Shown in pieces: positions 11,200-22,254 of a stretch of DNA of 64,000 nucleotides. A program made the position numbers and the translations under genes. The notes under the pieces were generated by a model. That model saw only the letters and a program-made list of their open reading frames with translations. It did not search any database and had not been told where the DNA came from. Source of the DNA: Kitagawia praeruptora (taxonomy: Eukaryota > Streptophyta > Magnoliopsida > Apiales > Apiaceae); NCBI GenBank assembly GCA_037693485.1, contig CM075353.1, positions 61,461,501 to 61,525,500 of the forward strand, written 5' to 3'. Position 1 is the stretch's first letter. Each line of letters starts with the position of its first letter.

Positions 11200-12240
11200 A
11201 TGGGGACTTGATTGTACCAAGAATAGGCATCCATGAAGCAAAGAAGAGCATGCCTCGCTATTGAGTCCACCAACTGATCTATCCTCGGTAGAGTGAAGCA
11301 ATCCTTTGGGTAGTGGTTGTTGAGATCAGTGAAGTCAATCCTTTGGGTACTGATCTATCCTCGGTAGGTTTGTTCACGAGGACTTGATTAACAAGCTGCA
11401 TAGGATAAAAGGACTCCCTAACTAGTCTGACTTTAAGAAGCCTATCCACTTCCTCCTCGAGAGCCTCAACCCTTTCCCCATAGAAGGGCCTTCTCTTTTG
11501 CTAGATCCTTTTTTTTAATGGAATCAATATTGAGTCGGTGACATATGACATTGGGATCAATTCCAATATTATCTTCGTGAGATCAAGCGAACACATCCAA
11601 GTTGGCTTTGAGAAATTTTGTTAGTCTCTCCCTAAGTTTAGGGGTGAGTTGAGACCCAATTTTGAGGAACTTAGAGGGGTCTTGTGCCACAACGAGGATG
11701 GAGATAGTGTCCTCAGCAACTCCTGCCCTTTCCACATGTTCAGGGATGCGAGGATTAAGATCGATGTCATAATCTCTTACATTGCTTGGTTCCCCCAGTT
11801 CTTGAATGATGATCCCATGGTCCAGGTTGGCCTCAAATTCAATGTCATTTTTCATATATGACTTAATGAAATCCTTAGTGATTATGGTTACTTTCTGAAT
11901 GATCCCACTTGGGAGGTCTACCAGTGTGGAAGTCTCCTTGTGAGTCCACTTCCCCTTTCGTGCTCGCATAGCTGCATGTTCTAGGGTCTCCCCGCCATCA
12001 CTTACTTCCTCTACGATCCCTTCTTACAGGGTTATACCTGGTTGAGAGGCCTCCATCATAAGGGCCCCGGGGATTGGTTCCACCTGAATACTCAAGTTAT
12101 CGAAGTAATCCTCTAGAAGCTCCTCAATGGATATCATGTTACAAGTTGTTGAAGGATTCACAGGTCCTTTCCGTACACTTTCATCCTTTTCCATATCCAT
12201 CCCATCAGGCAAAGGCTTGTTGAAGCCCTGGTGAACCCAT
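11200..12240 (-). pseudogene. Gypsy relic: protease-RT linker and RT start
   Basis: Minus-strand frames give typical gypsy pol pieces. At 11969-11583 there is a 128-codon open stretch ending near KLRERLTKFLKANLDVFA, the linker that leads into RT. Further left, fragments read LPRIDQLVDSIARHALLCFM and then DAYS, the RT motif around the first catalytic aspartate, with an internal duplication near 11270-11370. Upstream, 12212-12024 is another open piece. Frames change and stops interrupt, so this is dead. The YXDD box is not present. Confidence 0.7.
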
Positions 12241-12449
12241 AAAGGTGTCCAACTGTTGGAATAAGGTCCATGTCCTCATATGTAAGGACATTCACTGCGC
12301 TTCCATATTTGTCAACTGGGACCCTTCCGCACTCGAATAACTAGGGCATCAAAATGGGGATGATGAGCCCATTTTGCATCTACCTTTGTGAACATAATGT
12401 TGGTGTCCTCCCCCTTAAAAAGCTTTGGGGGTCCCTCCTGGAGATGATG
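12241..12449 (-). pseudogene. Gypsy relic: gag-pol spacer fragment
   Basis: A minus-strand reading with pieces such as DAKWAHHPHFDALVI fits the protease region of Tat-like gypsy elements. It contains stops, and the TRIM at 12450 separates it from gag. Confidence 0.4.
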
Positions 12450-13134
12450 TGTAACACCTCAGTCCCACATCGGGGAGATTTGGGACTTTAGTTCAGTTTA
12501 TAAGGAAAAGTACTACTGCTAAGTGAACCAACAAATCATGATCTTTTGGGGGGCCGTGGTGGGCTTGTGGTTAACCCAAGTTGGCTACATTTGGGCCAAT
12601 GTACTTCGGCTTATTTTTCGATTCCGAATCAGGACTCAACCTGATTTTCGAAAAAGGCTAGGGATTTGATCAGGGTTGTCACATATGGTATTAGAGCTGA
12701 CTCTCGAAAGCTTGACTCTTCAAGTTGTCATAGGTGGGGATACGAAGATTGGTGGTATTATCCCACAATAGATAGAGGTCCTGAGGTGTGGACACGAAGC
12801 TAGCAGGTATTATCCCACAATGGCTAGAGAGGAACAATCTTGGACCTATGGGATATCTGTTCAAGCCTGACGAGGATGTCAGGAGTTTAAGTGGGGGAGT
12901 TTGTCACCCCTAGTCCCACATCGAGGAGATTTGAGATTTTAGTTCAGTTTATAAGGAAAAGTACTACTACTAAGTGCACTAACAAATCATGATCTTTTGG
13001 GGGCTTGTGGTGGCCTTGTGGTTTACCCAAGTTGGTTGCATTTGGGCCATTATACTTTGGCTTATTTTCGGATTCGAAATCGGAAATCGACCCGATTTTC
13101 GAAAAAGGCTCGGAATTTGACCCGGGTTGTCACA
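12450..13134 (+). mobile_element. TRIM (terminal-repeat retrotransposon in miniature)
   Basis: 685 bp with LTRs 12450-12683 (234 bp, starts TGTAACACCTCAGTCCCACA) and 12902-13134 (233 bp). Both end GGGTTGTCACA. After the first LTR comes a PBS like tRNA-Met (TGGTATTAGAGC at 12686-12697). Before the second is a purine tract GTGGGGGAG near 12890-12898. The target duplication tgatg is perfect (12445-12449 and 13135-13139). It has no coding capacity, as usual for this class, so it must use proteins of another element. Confidence 0.95.
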
Positions 13135-13139
13135 TGATG

Positions 13140-14875
13140 CACATTAGTAAGGGGATGTTCCTTGGCCTCGCGAGCATATCATTTTCTAGAATTATTACTA
13201 TCTCCTCCAATATGGGGTTCCCCTATGATGACATGAATACTCCCAGTATGATCAGTTCTATCCTTATGAGGCTCCTCAGTCTGACCAGAGAGTAGGATAA
13301 CATTGTAGCTGAGGCCCTTCTTGTTACTACGTTTTTTTACCTCACTCACCACCCATCAATTAGCATCTCATCTTGAATGAGGTTCTCAATCTATTCCTTG
13401 AGCTATCAGCAATCTGCAGTATCATGAACCGATTGCTCGTGAAAGGCATAGAATGGGCGGGGGTTTCTTGAATATAGACTTGCTCACGTTAAAAGTGTAG
13501 ATATTGTCAATTAAGGCCACTAAAGGGGCAGGGGCTTTTATGTAGAACTCAGAAAGAGTACTGGGGGTCTATGCCTGCAATTTTTTCCAGAACTTGGTGC
13601 CCTCTCTCAACCCAACAATATGAAATTTTTTTACAACCTCATCATTTGCACCTCGCACCCTATGGACCTCAACATTAAACCTCTTGAAGTAGTCTTGTAA
13701 GGGCTCCCCCTCCTTTTGCGTTATGTTTTCCGAGGTGGATACGGGAGGTGCATAGAGCATGGAGGAATGCAATTGCTTAATGGAAATGTCAACAAATTGC
13801 TTCCAGGAATATAATGTGATGTGAGCCCCTAGCTTAGAGAACCACTGCTGGGCACTACCCCTCAACGAGGCCGCAAACAACCTACACCTAGCCAACAACG
13901 AGACTTGGTACACATCCATATCATTATTGAACTGAATAACAAACTCTGTTGGGTCAGGGTCCCCGTTATATGTTATATCTAGGTTACTACTCCGAAATGT
14001 AGGGTGACGCGGAGCGGTCCGGATTTCCTGAGTAAAAGGCGAGGCCGAACCCATAGGGTTGAGGGTCCCCGTATCTGCATTCATCTTATCCAAGGCCTTT
14101 TTTAGCTCCTCGAGTTTGAAGTCTCCAACCTTGATCTCCTTATCCACCACTTTTTTCTATCCCTTTCCAGTGTCGCCATAGTTGGACTAAGTCTTTTTGG
14201 GAGCGCTTGACTCCTCCTAATCCTCTTTACGATCCTTTCCTTTGCGAGCTCGAGGGTCGGGTCCGTGCTGATGAGACCGTTCACGCTCTCGACGAGGAGA
14301 GGGGGGTCGTTCGTTGCGACGATGGGACTGCTCACGCTCTCGTCGAGGAAAGGGGGGTTTCTCTTCGCGATGGTGGGGCCGCTCATGCTCTCAACGAGGA
14401 GAGGGGGTCGTTCAGAACCATGGCCCTTAACCTGGGATCACTTATGCTTCTTTTCAGCTGTGAGCTTCTCAAGCTTGAGGCGGATATCATGCTTGGTTAG
14501 CTTCTTTCCAATATGATCAAATACACTGACTAACCTACCTTCAGAAGAAGCTGCCTTGCAATGTGATCCCTCCTTCATCTTGGTAACATCTACCTCTTCC
14601 TCCCATTCAAGGTCTTCACGGAAGTCGGGGTTTGTTTGGTCCGTGATAATATCATCGAAGTTCTCGAGGAGTTTTTTTGGAAGGACTCCCGTAGCTATCG
14701 TCCTGGTAAGTCTTGGGACCCCTCCTAGATTTCCTTTTCACACCCCTTGAATTGTGCCTCTTTTCCACCCTAACCATCCTCTTTTGCACAACGGTCATCT
14801 TCTCGTCAAGGCCTTTAAGAAAGGCCATGACCTCGTACCACCTTGTCACTTTAAGAAGTTGGTAGGTTTTGGCAA
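13140..14875 (-). pseudogene. Gypsy relic: gag
   Basis: The best frame is 14150-13569 (193 codons). It shows the Retrotrans_gag pattern: a segment ITYNGDPDPTEFVIQFNND, then LFAASLRGSAQQWFSKL and the EGEPLQDYFKRFN block. Upstream (14156-14500) the gag N-terminus has three arginine/glutamate/serine-rich repeats of about 57 bp, read with a stop at the boundary. The N-terminal piece 14875-14652 is also open. Downstream (13568-13140) the frame breaks down. Several nonsense and frame changes make it non-functional. Its 5' LTR is absent. Confidence 0.75.
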
Positions 14876-17800
14876 CATTTTGGTCAGAATAGAACCCCAC
14901 CTTACACATCATCATTCCTCACAGTTTTCAAATTAATAAACAATTCCTTAAAATAAAAATAAATGTCACTTTGTCAGGGTCAGTTCCTACAATAGTTGGT
15001 AGGAAAATAAAACCTACCAAATGTGGTAGGTTTTGTTTTTCGTTTAGACCCGCAATTTAGGTCATAAGTCATGGACATTTTTGATTGATCCAAGTATCAT
15101 GCTCATTTCTTACCAATATCGGTAGGAATGGACCCAGATGCAAATTTCAGACCTAACCATCTTTTTGCTTGTGTAGTGTATGGGGTTCAAATTATAAGGA
15201 TAAGAAAAAATGTTAAGAAGAAGGGGAAGAAGAGAAAGAAGAAGAATAAGAAGAAAATTTAATCATCAATTCTCATTGCAAGTTCTTTAATTTTAAATTA
15301 AGAATTTATGTATTATTATTTACTGCGCAAAAAATTTCAAAACCTACCAATGTTGGTATGTTTTGATTAAAACAAATTATGCAAAAAAAAGGAAATGTGT
15401 TTTTGTTTTGTTTTTTGTCGTTTGGTTATCATGTTTTTTATTGATCAAACTTTACGGATGTAAAGATCTATTCAATTTAGTATTGTAGGATAAAAGTTAG
15501 TTCATTTAGAATTACATTCTTATGTTCTTATGTCATTCAATAAGAACTTAATTACATCAAAAACATTTAATAAATATAAGGATATATCAATAATATAATT
15601 TTTTTTAGTATGAAATGCCATTTTATAGTGGGATGAAGCTATGAAAAAAATTGGACAAATTTTTTTTTTATGAAAGTTCAAAGTCCTTTAGAAAGCGGAA
15701 GAGTATGAATGTTCGAAGTTTGAGTTAGGGTTTATATTCACAGTTTAGGGGCTATTCAGGATTACACTTCTCGAATTTAAAAAAATTATTTTAAATGATC
15801 CAACCGTATGAATGATTAAATATGTTGAATTCATAGATGTACGTAAAATACTGGATTTTTAATTTAAACTCTTATTTTATAGTAAATCTATCGATCAAAT
15901 TTTCTATTCCTACATATATTGGTAGGATATAACAAAAAATTTGTTTGTAATTTTCCTCTTGGGCAAATTCCAACCAATGTTGGCGGTAAATAGGCCCAAA
16001 GATGATAGGAAAAAGCCCAATGATAAAAAATAATAATTTTCTTAATTTTTAAATGATTTTGTTCATTACTTGATTTAAAATTAAAAAAGTTCTCTTTTTT
16101 TCTTCAATTTTTTTCATATATATTAAATATATACAACTCATTTTTTTTGTGTAGAATGCCATTTTTTATTAATATATTTATAATTGTTTGTATTAATTAT
16201 GAAAAATAAATTATTATTTATGTCTATAAAAATAAAAGTTGTATATATATATATATATATATATAATTTGTATGTTTAGTCCTAAAAATGTTGGTGGCTC
16301 AGTGATAAGATGCTTGTATGATCTTGGGAAAAGATAAAATTTCAAAATCGTACAACCCCACTTTTTTGCCAATTTTTGCCAAAATTTCACGAAAAAAATT
16401 GAATTTACCACGCACATCAAAACCTTGCAATGTTGGTAGGTTTTGATCAATAACAAAAATAATGTTAAAAAAGGCAACATATTTTTGTTTAGTTTTTTGT
16501 CGATTAGTTATCATGTTTTTTATTGAACAAACTTTATGGATGTAAAGATTTGTTCAATTTACGACTGTAGGATAAAAATTAGTTCACTTGAACTTACATT
16601 CATATGTTATTCGGTAAAAAGCTAATTATAACGAAAAGAATTTATAAATATAAGGTTATATCAATAAATTAAATTTTTTAATATTAAATGTCATTTTACA
16701 GTGGGAGGAAGCTATGAAAAAAATTGGACAAATTATTTTTATAAAAACTTAAAGTCCTTTAGAAAGCGAAAGAGTGTAAATGTTCGAAGTTTGAGTTATG
16801 GTTTATACTCATAGTTTAAGGGTTGTTCAGGATTACACTTTTCGAATTTAAAAAAATTAATTTTCAATGATCCAACCGTACGGATGATTAAATATGTTGA
16901 TTTCATAGATGTACATCAAATATTGGATTTTTAAAATTTAAGTTCTAAATTTTTTATAATAAATCTATCGATCAAATTTTCTAATCCTACTAATATTCGT
17001 AGGAAATGGCAAAAAAAGTTATTTGTAGTTTTTCTCTTGGCTATTTCCTACCAATGTTGGTGATAAATTTGGCCAAAAAGGGTAGGTAAAAGCCCTATCA
17101 CAATTTTTTCTTAATTTTTAAATTAATTTGTTTTTTACTTAATTTAAAATAAAAAATTTCCAAATTCAATTTTTTTTCAACAAAACTCAAAACCTACCGA
17201 TATTAGTAAGAAATAGGTCATATTTTCACGAAAATTTTTGAACTAACTGTTTAACCCAATTTTTTTAAAATGATGCTCACGCTCGAAAATTCAAAATTTT
17301 CGTCCAACCACATAACCTTTCAATATTGGTATGAATTAAGCATTAATTTCACGAAAATTTCTAAAATGATGCCAAGACCAAAATATTCAAAATTTTCACC
17401 CAAGCCCAAAATTTCAAAAAGTGCACCCAAACATCTAACCTACCACAATTGGTAGGAAATATGTGACTTGAACTTATAAACAATTTCTTCCCTCTTTTCA
17501 CTTTTCATCTTCTCCACTAAACTTTCATTTTAATAGGAACTTGTCTTCTCTCTTTTCACTTCCCCTTCATTTTCTTCACTTTAACCATCTCAAATATCAG
17601 GGTACAAATCTTATCTCTCTTACATATATGTGCATATTTATATGTGTTTATTATTGTGAGTTTGTATTCTTATTTTTTTTTGTTCTTGATAAATTAATAT
17701 ATTCGTTTTTTATGATGATTTATGTAATTTGTTCTTTGTTTTTCAAATGAACTTGATATTTTACAATCACGTACTAATTATGAACTACATGTATTCATTG

Positions 17801-18067
17801 TTCATGTGTGTGTAGTTGATACTAATTAATTATTCACACTTTTATGTAGATTGTTATAACTTAAGGTGAACATGGTGGTGTCGAGGCCAAGAAAATGGTA
17901 AAAAGGAAGATGAAGATAACAAAATTACAAAAAAAATGAAGGCAAACGATCCAAAAATGATGAAAACTTTGATACGATTAACTTAAAATTTTAAAACAGT
18001 TCCTAATTTGTTCTCATTTTTGTAATTCAATTAGTTCTAAGGAGATGTAATTATAATTTCTTAATAT
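14876..18067. repeat. CTACC/GGTAG palindrome-rich repeat, right part
   Basis: Non-coding. It carries at least ten variants of CCTACCAATNTTGGTAGG, for example near 14984, 15107, 15343, 15910, 16427, 16985, 17047, 17320 and 17436. Between them is AT-rich DNA. A diverged direct duplication occupies 15339-16115 and 16410-17180 (offset about 1070 bp). A TA microsatellite lies at 16242-16263. ORFs here are short and repetitive. The 17181-18067 part includes pyrimidine-rich stretches with no gene seen. Confidence 0.6.
15339..17180. repeat. Tandem duplication of about 0.8 kb (two diverged copies)
   Basis: Copies at 15339-16115 and 16410-17180 share long blocks such as 'ttatcatgttttttattga', 'aaaaaaattggacaaat', 'aaagtcctttagaaagcg' and 'aaatatgttga', with many substitutions and indels. 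The copies are in the same orientation and separated by an AT-rich spacer with a TA microsatellite. Confidence 0.8.
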
Positions 18068-18550
18068 TAGGCCTAACAATCGTGTCATTTCGTGTACTTT
18101 CGTTTCGTGTTTTCGTGTACTCAGAGCTAAAATCGAAACCGACCCGAAATCATTTCGTGTAATTGACTACCCAACTCCAACCTGAACCCGAAACGAAGTA
18201 TTTCGTGTAAACACGAAATGAAATGAAAGTACACGAAATAAAAAAATAAAAAATTATAATATAATATTTCGTATACTTTTCATGTACTTTCGTGTATCCA
18301 AAATGAAAGTACATGAAATAAAAATATAAAAATTATAAAATATATTATGATATATAAAAAATAAAAGTTATATATATAATATTCATGTACTTTCATGTAC
18401 CCAAAATGAAAACCCATATCCGACACTAAATATTTCGTGCAATTTCGTGTTCATGTACTTTCGTGTTTCGTGCACCAAAAATTAAAATTCAAAAACGTAT
18501 TTTTCGTGTTGTTTCGTGTTCATGTGTTACGTGTCAAATTGCCAGGACTA
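18068..18550. mobile_element. hAT-like non-autonomous element
   Basis: 483 bp. Left end TAGGCCTAACAAT and right end AATTGCCAGGACTA form imperfect terminal inverted repeats. The flanks cttaatat (18060-18067) and cttaatct (18551-18558) match in 7 of 8 bases, the 8-bp duplication expected for hAT. The interior is rich in TTTCGTGT and its complement, a composition I have seen in plant hAT-like families. It has no coding capacity. Confidence 0.75.
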
Positions 18551-18932
18551 CTTAATCTTTAAAATGGTTGTGATAATGTCGGACTATGATTTATGATGAA
18601 TGTATGAATTTTGGTTATGGGTGTATGTCCATGATTTGTAGATTGATTTTATTGTGCAATTTGTTCTACATGAATATTAATGAATCACTATGTTTTTAAA
18701 AAAAATCGGCACTACAGTTCCTACCAATATGGGCTATAATCCATTGCATTCAAATCATTTCCTACTATCTTCATCGATAATGGTAGGAATTAATGAATGT
18801 GGTAGGTTATATAAGATATAAAATGGAACTGGTGGTATGAATTGATTGGTAAGAAATGTCAATTTATATGATTTCTGACATAAACTTACCAAATTGATAG
18901 CCCTTCAATTGATAGGAAATAGGTTTTGATTA
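18551..18932. repeat. CTACC-type repeat remnant
   Basis: Contains CACTACAGTTCCTACCAATA at 18708 and several 'taggaa' and 'ttaccaa' motifs of the same family as 14876-18067. No ORF. Confidence 0.45.
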
Positions 18933-19100
18933 GGGCTGAGCATTCGGTCGGTTCGATCCAAAAACCGGACTTTTTGGTCCGAACCGAAATAACCGAATAG
19001 CTAATTTTTTTTAGACCGAATCGGACCGAATTACAGCTTTGGACCGAACAAGAACCGAACCGAAATATTTCGATCGGTTCGGTCTTGTCCAATTAAACCA
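18933..19100. mobile_element. Short ACCGAA/TTCGGT-rich element
   Basis: Begins TAGGGCTGAGCATTCGGTCG and is dominated by TTCGGTC and GACCGAAC motifs on both strands until about 19085. It resembles widespread plant non-autonomous elements with GGTTCGG cores. The right terminus (TGCTCA near 19117) is degraded and no target duplication could be confirmed. Confidence 0.45.
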
Positions 19101-21034
19101 AAATTTTTAAATCCTGCTCATGCATTATGATTTTTGCCATTGAAACTTGAACGGATCGAGAACAGAGGTTCCAACAGTAGAGCCATTTAAGAATTAAGAT
19201 TCAAGAATCTAGCAGGCAGCAGCATATAGATACAAATTAGAAGAGGAATATAATAACCAAGTAACCAACCTTAATGAGGAGTAGAGGAGTCGTGGAGTGA
19301 GAGTGACTGACGAGGGAGGGTTGAGTGTCGGGCTGTTTCAATTTAGGAGTTTAGGTCGTAAGTCTAAATCGTTAATAGAGTAAACAGACAGAACAGAAAG
19401 AAGTCACATAACTGGGTGGTAATGGGTATTAAAATAAGACTACTTCGCACTTTGCATCCCATAACTTTCGTCCAATCTCAGGTAAGGTTCTGTACTTTTA
19501 ATTTTAACAGTTTGTACCCTAAACTTAGGAAACGCTATCAATCAACATCCATTAACGTTAAATGAGACGTTAATGTTAATTTTCAGAAGGATATTTTCGG
19601 TAATGAATATAAATTTCAGTTTGCATTCCAGAATTTTGCTCGAATCTCACTTTAGATCTATAATTAATATTTTTTTTTTTTTATAATAATTACTATTATA
19701 TTTTTTTTGTAATTCACATTATCAAAAAATAATTTACTTATATTGTTCTTTATGTTGACTTTAAATGCCCATAAGTAATAAGTACATAGGCGCGTACTCT
19801 TTTTATAATTCATATAACTTTTTTTGAAAACCAAAGAGAAAACTTATATTAAATCTTATTTTCTTTAACTTTGACTGCAAAGACGATAATGCTGCGATGT
19901 TTGCGATGTCTCTTCATGTGTTACAAACATCATTACTTTTTTTTTTTTTAATATTTATGTCCCCAATTAATTTAGTTTAAATATTTCATCTTTTTAACGA
20001 TATAAGCTTAAAATGCGTGCGATGCATGAATTTTTATAATATTATATAATTTTTGTTAATTTGTATTGATAATTTTAAGATATGAATTTTATAGGTCTAT
20101 AATTTTTAAATGAAATAATTTATTATAATAATTATATATATGATGCCAGTTATATTTTTAGACAAAAGCGTAATTTTAATTAGAAAATATAGAAAAGATA
20201 ATACTTTTTATGTGAAAAAGGTACCCGATTAATTATTAGTATTTACAATATTTATTAAATAGAAAATGTAACTTTTTTTAGCTGAACAAAATTAGTTTGG
20301 TGCTATTAATTATAATATTATTTTGTTAATAATATTTTTAAATGTTGTTTTTGAAAAGTTTAGAAATTTTGGTGAGAAAAAATATAGATATTTTTTTTTG
20401 CTTCAAGAACATAAAGATTAATAAAGATGGAGAGCCTGAGACAAATGAGAGTGACGGTATGTGGATTGCAATTCGTGATAGTATTGCTCAAAGAATTTAT
20501 AATAGAACATAATTAATGTTGTAATTTTTCGATTTTTTTATTTGCTTGTAGTAATTTTTGTTACTTTTTTTATTTTTTAAAATTTATATTTTGAATTTTA
20601 TAAGCGAACACTTTTATAAATTTATTTAAAGACATTAGAAAATTATTTCAAAAAATTATAACTTATAAGTCATAATTATCAAACACCTCATTTAACTTAT
20701 AAGTAAAATATCCAAACACGAAAAATTATAATTTATAATTACTTATTTCATATAAATTTCTTGTTCCAGATAATTAACTTATTTTAAAAAATCACAAACA
20801 TGTCCTTAGTACAAACGGGGGGGAGTTAGATGGTCAAATAATTATTTGTAACTTGTAAGTATTGTTAACCATGCTGAAAATCGCAGCAGCTATATATTTG
20901 GAAACTAGTCAGCTAGAGCGTAGAGCCTATAGAAAGAATCGCGTAAGTTCATACATTGAAGTGCTAAATAAATTAGCAAGTTTTTACATGCGTACAAACA
21001 CACACACGAGAGAGAGAGGGAGAGCGAGACTAAC
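19101..21034 (-). other. AT-rich non-coding DNA, possible first intron of the MYB gene
   Basis: No gene is visible. The part next to 21034 begins GTTAGT on the minus strand and would be intron 1 of the MYB gene, with a CT/GA and CA microsatellite at 20998-21030. Further left are T runs (19667-19682, 19937-19950) and a segment 20630-20790 with AACTTATAAGT-type inverted motifs. The second MYB exon, expected to encode the conserved GKSCRLRW block, was not found in the window to the left. Confidence 0.4.
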
Positions 21035-21182
21035 CAGCTTGTTGTTTAGGGAGAGTGCGCCAGTTTTTAGGTCCATTGTGGAGGATAAAAGCTGCGAGTT
21101 TCATATCTTCTGCAGGACTCCATGGCCCTTTTTTCACTTTGTTCTTGTCGCAGCAAGGTGCTCTCCCCCGCCCTCGACCCAT
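21035..21182 (-). CDS. R2R3-MYB transcription factor, exon 1
   Basis: ATG at 21182. The 49 codons read MGRGRGRAPCCDKNKVKKGP, then WSPAEDMKLAAFI, NWRTLPKQQAG, and end with the first base of a glycine codon before GTTAGT at 21034. This is the N-terminus and first MYB repeat helix set of an R2R3-MYB, with tryptophans in WSPAED and NWR. The exon end and phase match the conserved intron 1 position of the family. The N-terminal pattern suggests the subgroup with AtMYB58/63, which act in lignin regulation; that is inference. An extra glutamine (CAACAA) gives LPKQQAG where the family has LPKQAG. Exons 2 and 3 are not in view. A retrotransposon LTR lies 78 bp upstream. It may be active or a fragment. 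Confidence 0.8.
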
Positions 21183-21260
21183 TTCACTCAATAAATCTCT
21201 CTTCTCCTTTTCACTTTGTTTTTGTGCAGCAAGGGTACTGCACAAGTAAAATGTACAAAC

Positions 21261-21883
21261 TGATAACTCTGTGTTCCGATCCGGCGTCTCCTCCGCCGTC
21301 CCTACGCCTGGAAAGCGATGTAGTTGATGGTTGGAATTCTGCAAAACAATGCCGGGAGCTGGGTTTAAACCCGCGGCACCTCCGACGTGAGAATAAGCAA
21401 CGGCATTGGAGGATAAGGGATAAGAACTAGAGTATCTAATTATGGAGAGTGTGTGTATATGAGTGTGTAAAGAGAATGTAACCCCCAAACCTTCTTTTCT
21501 GGGTCTATTTATAGGCTCAGGATTAGGGTTTAGGGGTTGGTACCTTTAATCATGAGCGTTGAATCCTAGGCAGGTAGGGCACTTGGAGTGTTTAGATGCG
21601 CGACATCTATCCAGGAGAATAATTGTGGGAAAGTGTGTCAGGCACCCTTTTGAGTGTGACATCCTCATTCTTGGATTATGTCAATTATTGTTAATTATTA
21701 GCTGTCGTTTTTAGTGGGGACCCTTTGATAGTGGCGAGAGCCCTGAGATGCCACGTGCTCTATTTGCCCCGTACTGGAGCTAGTCCACGGGTCCGGACTA
21801 GTTAACGGTGACCTAGCTCCAGGCTTGGTAACTATCGTAGGCCCGGATTGCAGTTTGGGTTGCTTGTGGAGAGTATCCTATCA
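21261..21883 (-). repeat. Element A 3' LTR (sense to MYB)
   Basis: 623 bp. On the minus strand it starts TGATAGGATACTC and ends GAGTTATCA. A TATA box (CCTATAAATAGACCC on the minus strand, 21501-21515) lies about 320 bp from the MYB ATG in the same orientation. It is bordered inside by the purine tract at 21884-21892 (minus GGGGGCAAA). Confidence 0.9.
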
Positions 21884-21967
21884 TTTGCCCCCACTCCCCT
21901 ATGCAGATTTGTCTGGATGGGGGAGTAGTAGTCTGAATTTCAATGTTCGTCGTTTTGAGTAGCTGAA

Positions 21968-22125
21968 AAGAAAAATTCCATATTTCTTGCCTCCCCGGCC
22001 CGGATTGCGTGTAGAGCACATAATCCGGGGCTGTAGCTCTAGAATGATTGGCTTGGGAGAAAAATTCCCTATTTCTTGCCTCCTAGGCCCGGATTGCGTG
22101 TAGAGCACATGATCCGGGGCTATAG
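21968..22125. repeat. Two-copy 90-bp repeat next to the PPT
   Basis: Copies starting near 21968 and 22058 share AAAAATTCC, ATTTCTTGCCTCC and CCCGGATTGCGTGTAGAGCA. They lie in the 3' untranslated part of element A. Confidence 0.75.
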
Positions 22126-22254
22126 GCTGGTGGATTCGAAACGTTTCTCAGCTCATTTTTGATATTTCTTCATAATTCCGAATTTCCAGATCTTGTCCAT
22201 TTTCCTCGTTAGACGCGCAGCCATGATTGCTTTTTCTGACAGCCTCTTTTGTTT

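Larger units (their letters stand above)
4489..14875 (-). mobile_element. Decayed Ty3/gypsy element, 5'-truncated, host of two nested insertions
   Basis: A minus-strand gypsy element. Gag lies at the right (13569-14875), pol relics follow leftward (11200-12240), then a purine tract at 10876-10890 (minus strand AACTGGGGGTAGT) and the 3' LTR down to 4489. The 5' LTR is missing: at 14875 gag sequence abuts the CTACC-rich repeat. RNase H and integrase are not visible, so pol has a large deletion. A copia element (5872-10578) sits in its 3' LTR and a TRIM (12450-13134) in its internal region. Many stops and shifts show it is old. The gag sequence suggests a Tat/RIRE2-like relative, which is inference. 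Confidence 0.75.

Noticed and set aside
16214..16514. Two minus-strand ORFs near the TA microsatellite
   Set aside because: AT-rich chance frames in a non-coding repeat; the duplicated copy at 15200-15450 does not keep them.
18708..18932. CACTACAG as a CACTA transposon terminus
   Set aside because: No inverted partner at a sensible distance and no 3-bp target duplication; the GTGTAGTG near 15170 has the wrong arrangement to pair with it.
21030..21488. A 152-codon minus-strand ORF spanning LTR and MYB exon
   Set aside because: Its first 100 codons lie in the LTR of element A and the 5' UTR. Only the part from the ATG at 21182 is MYB. A fusion protein is not supported.
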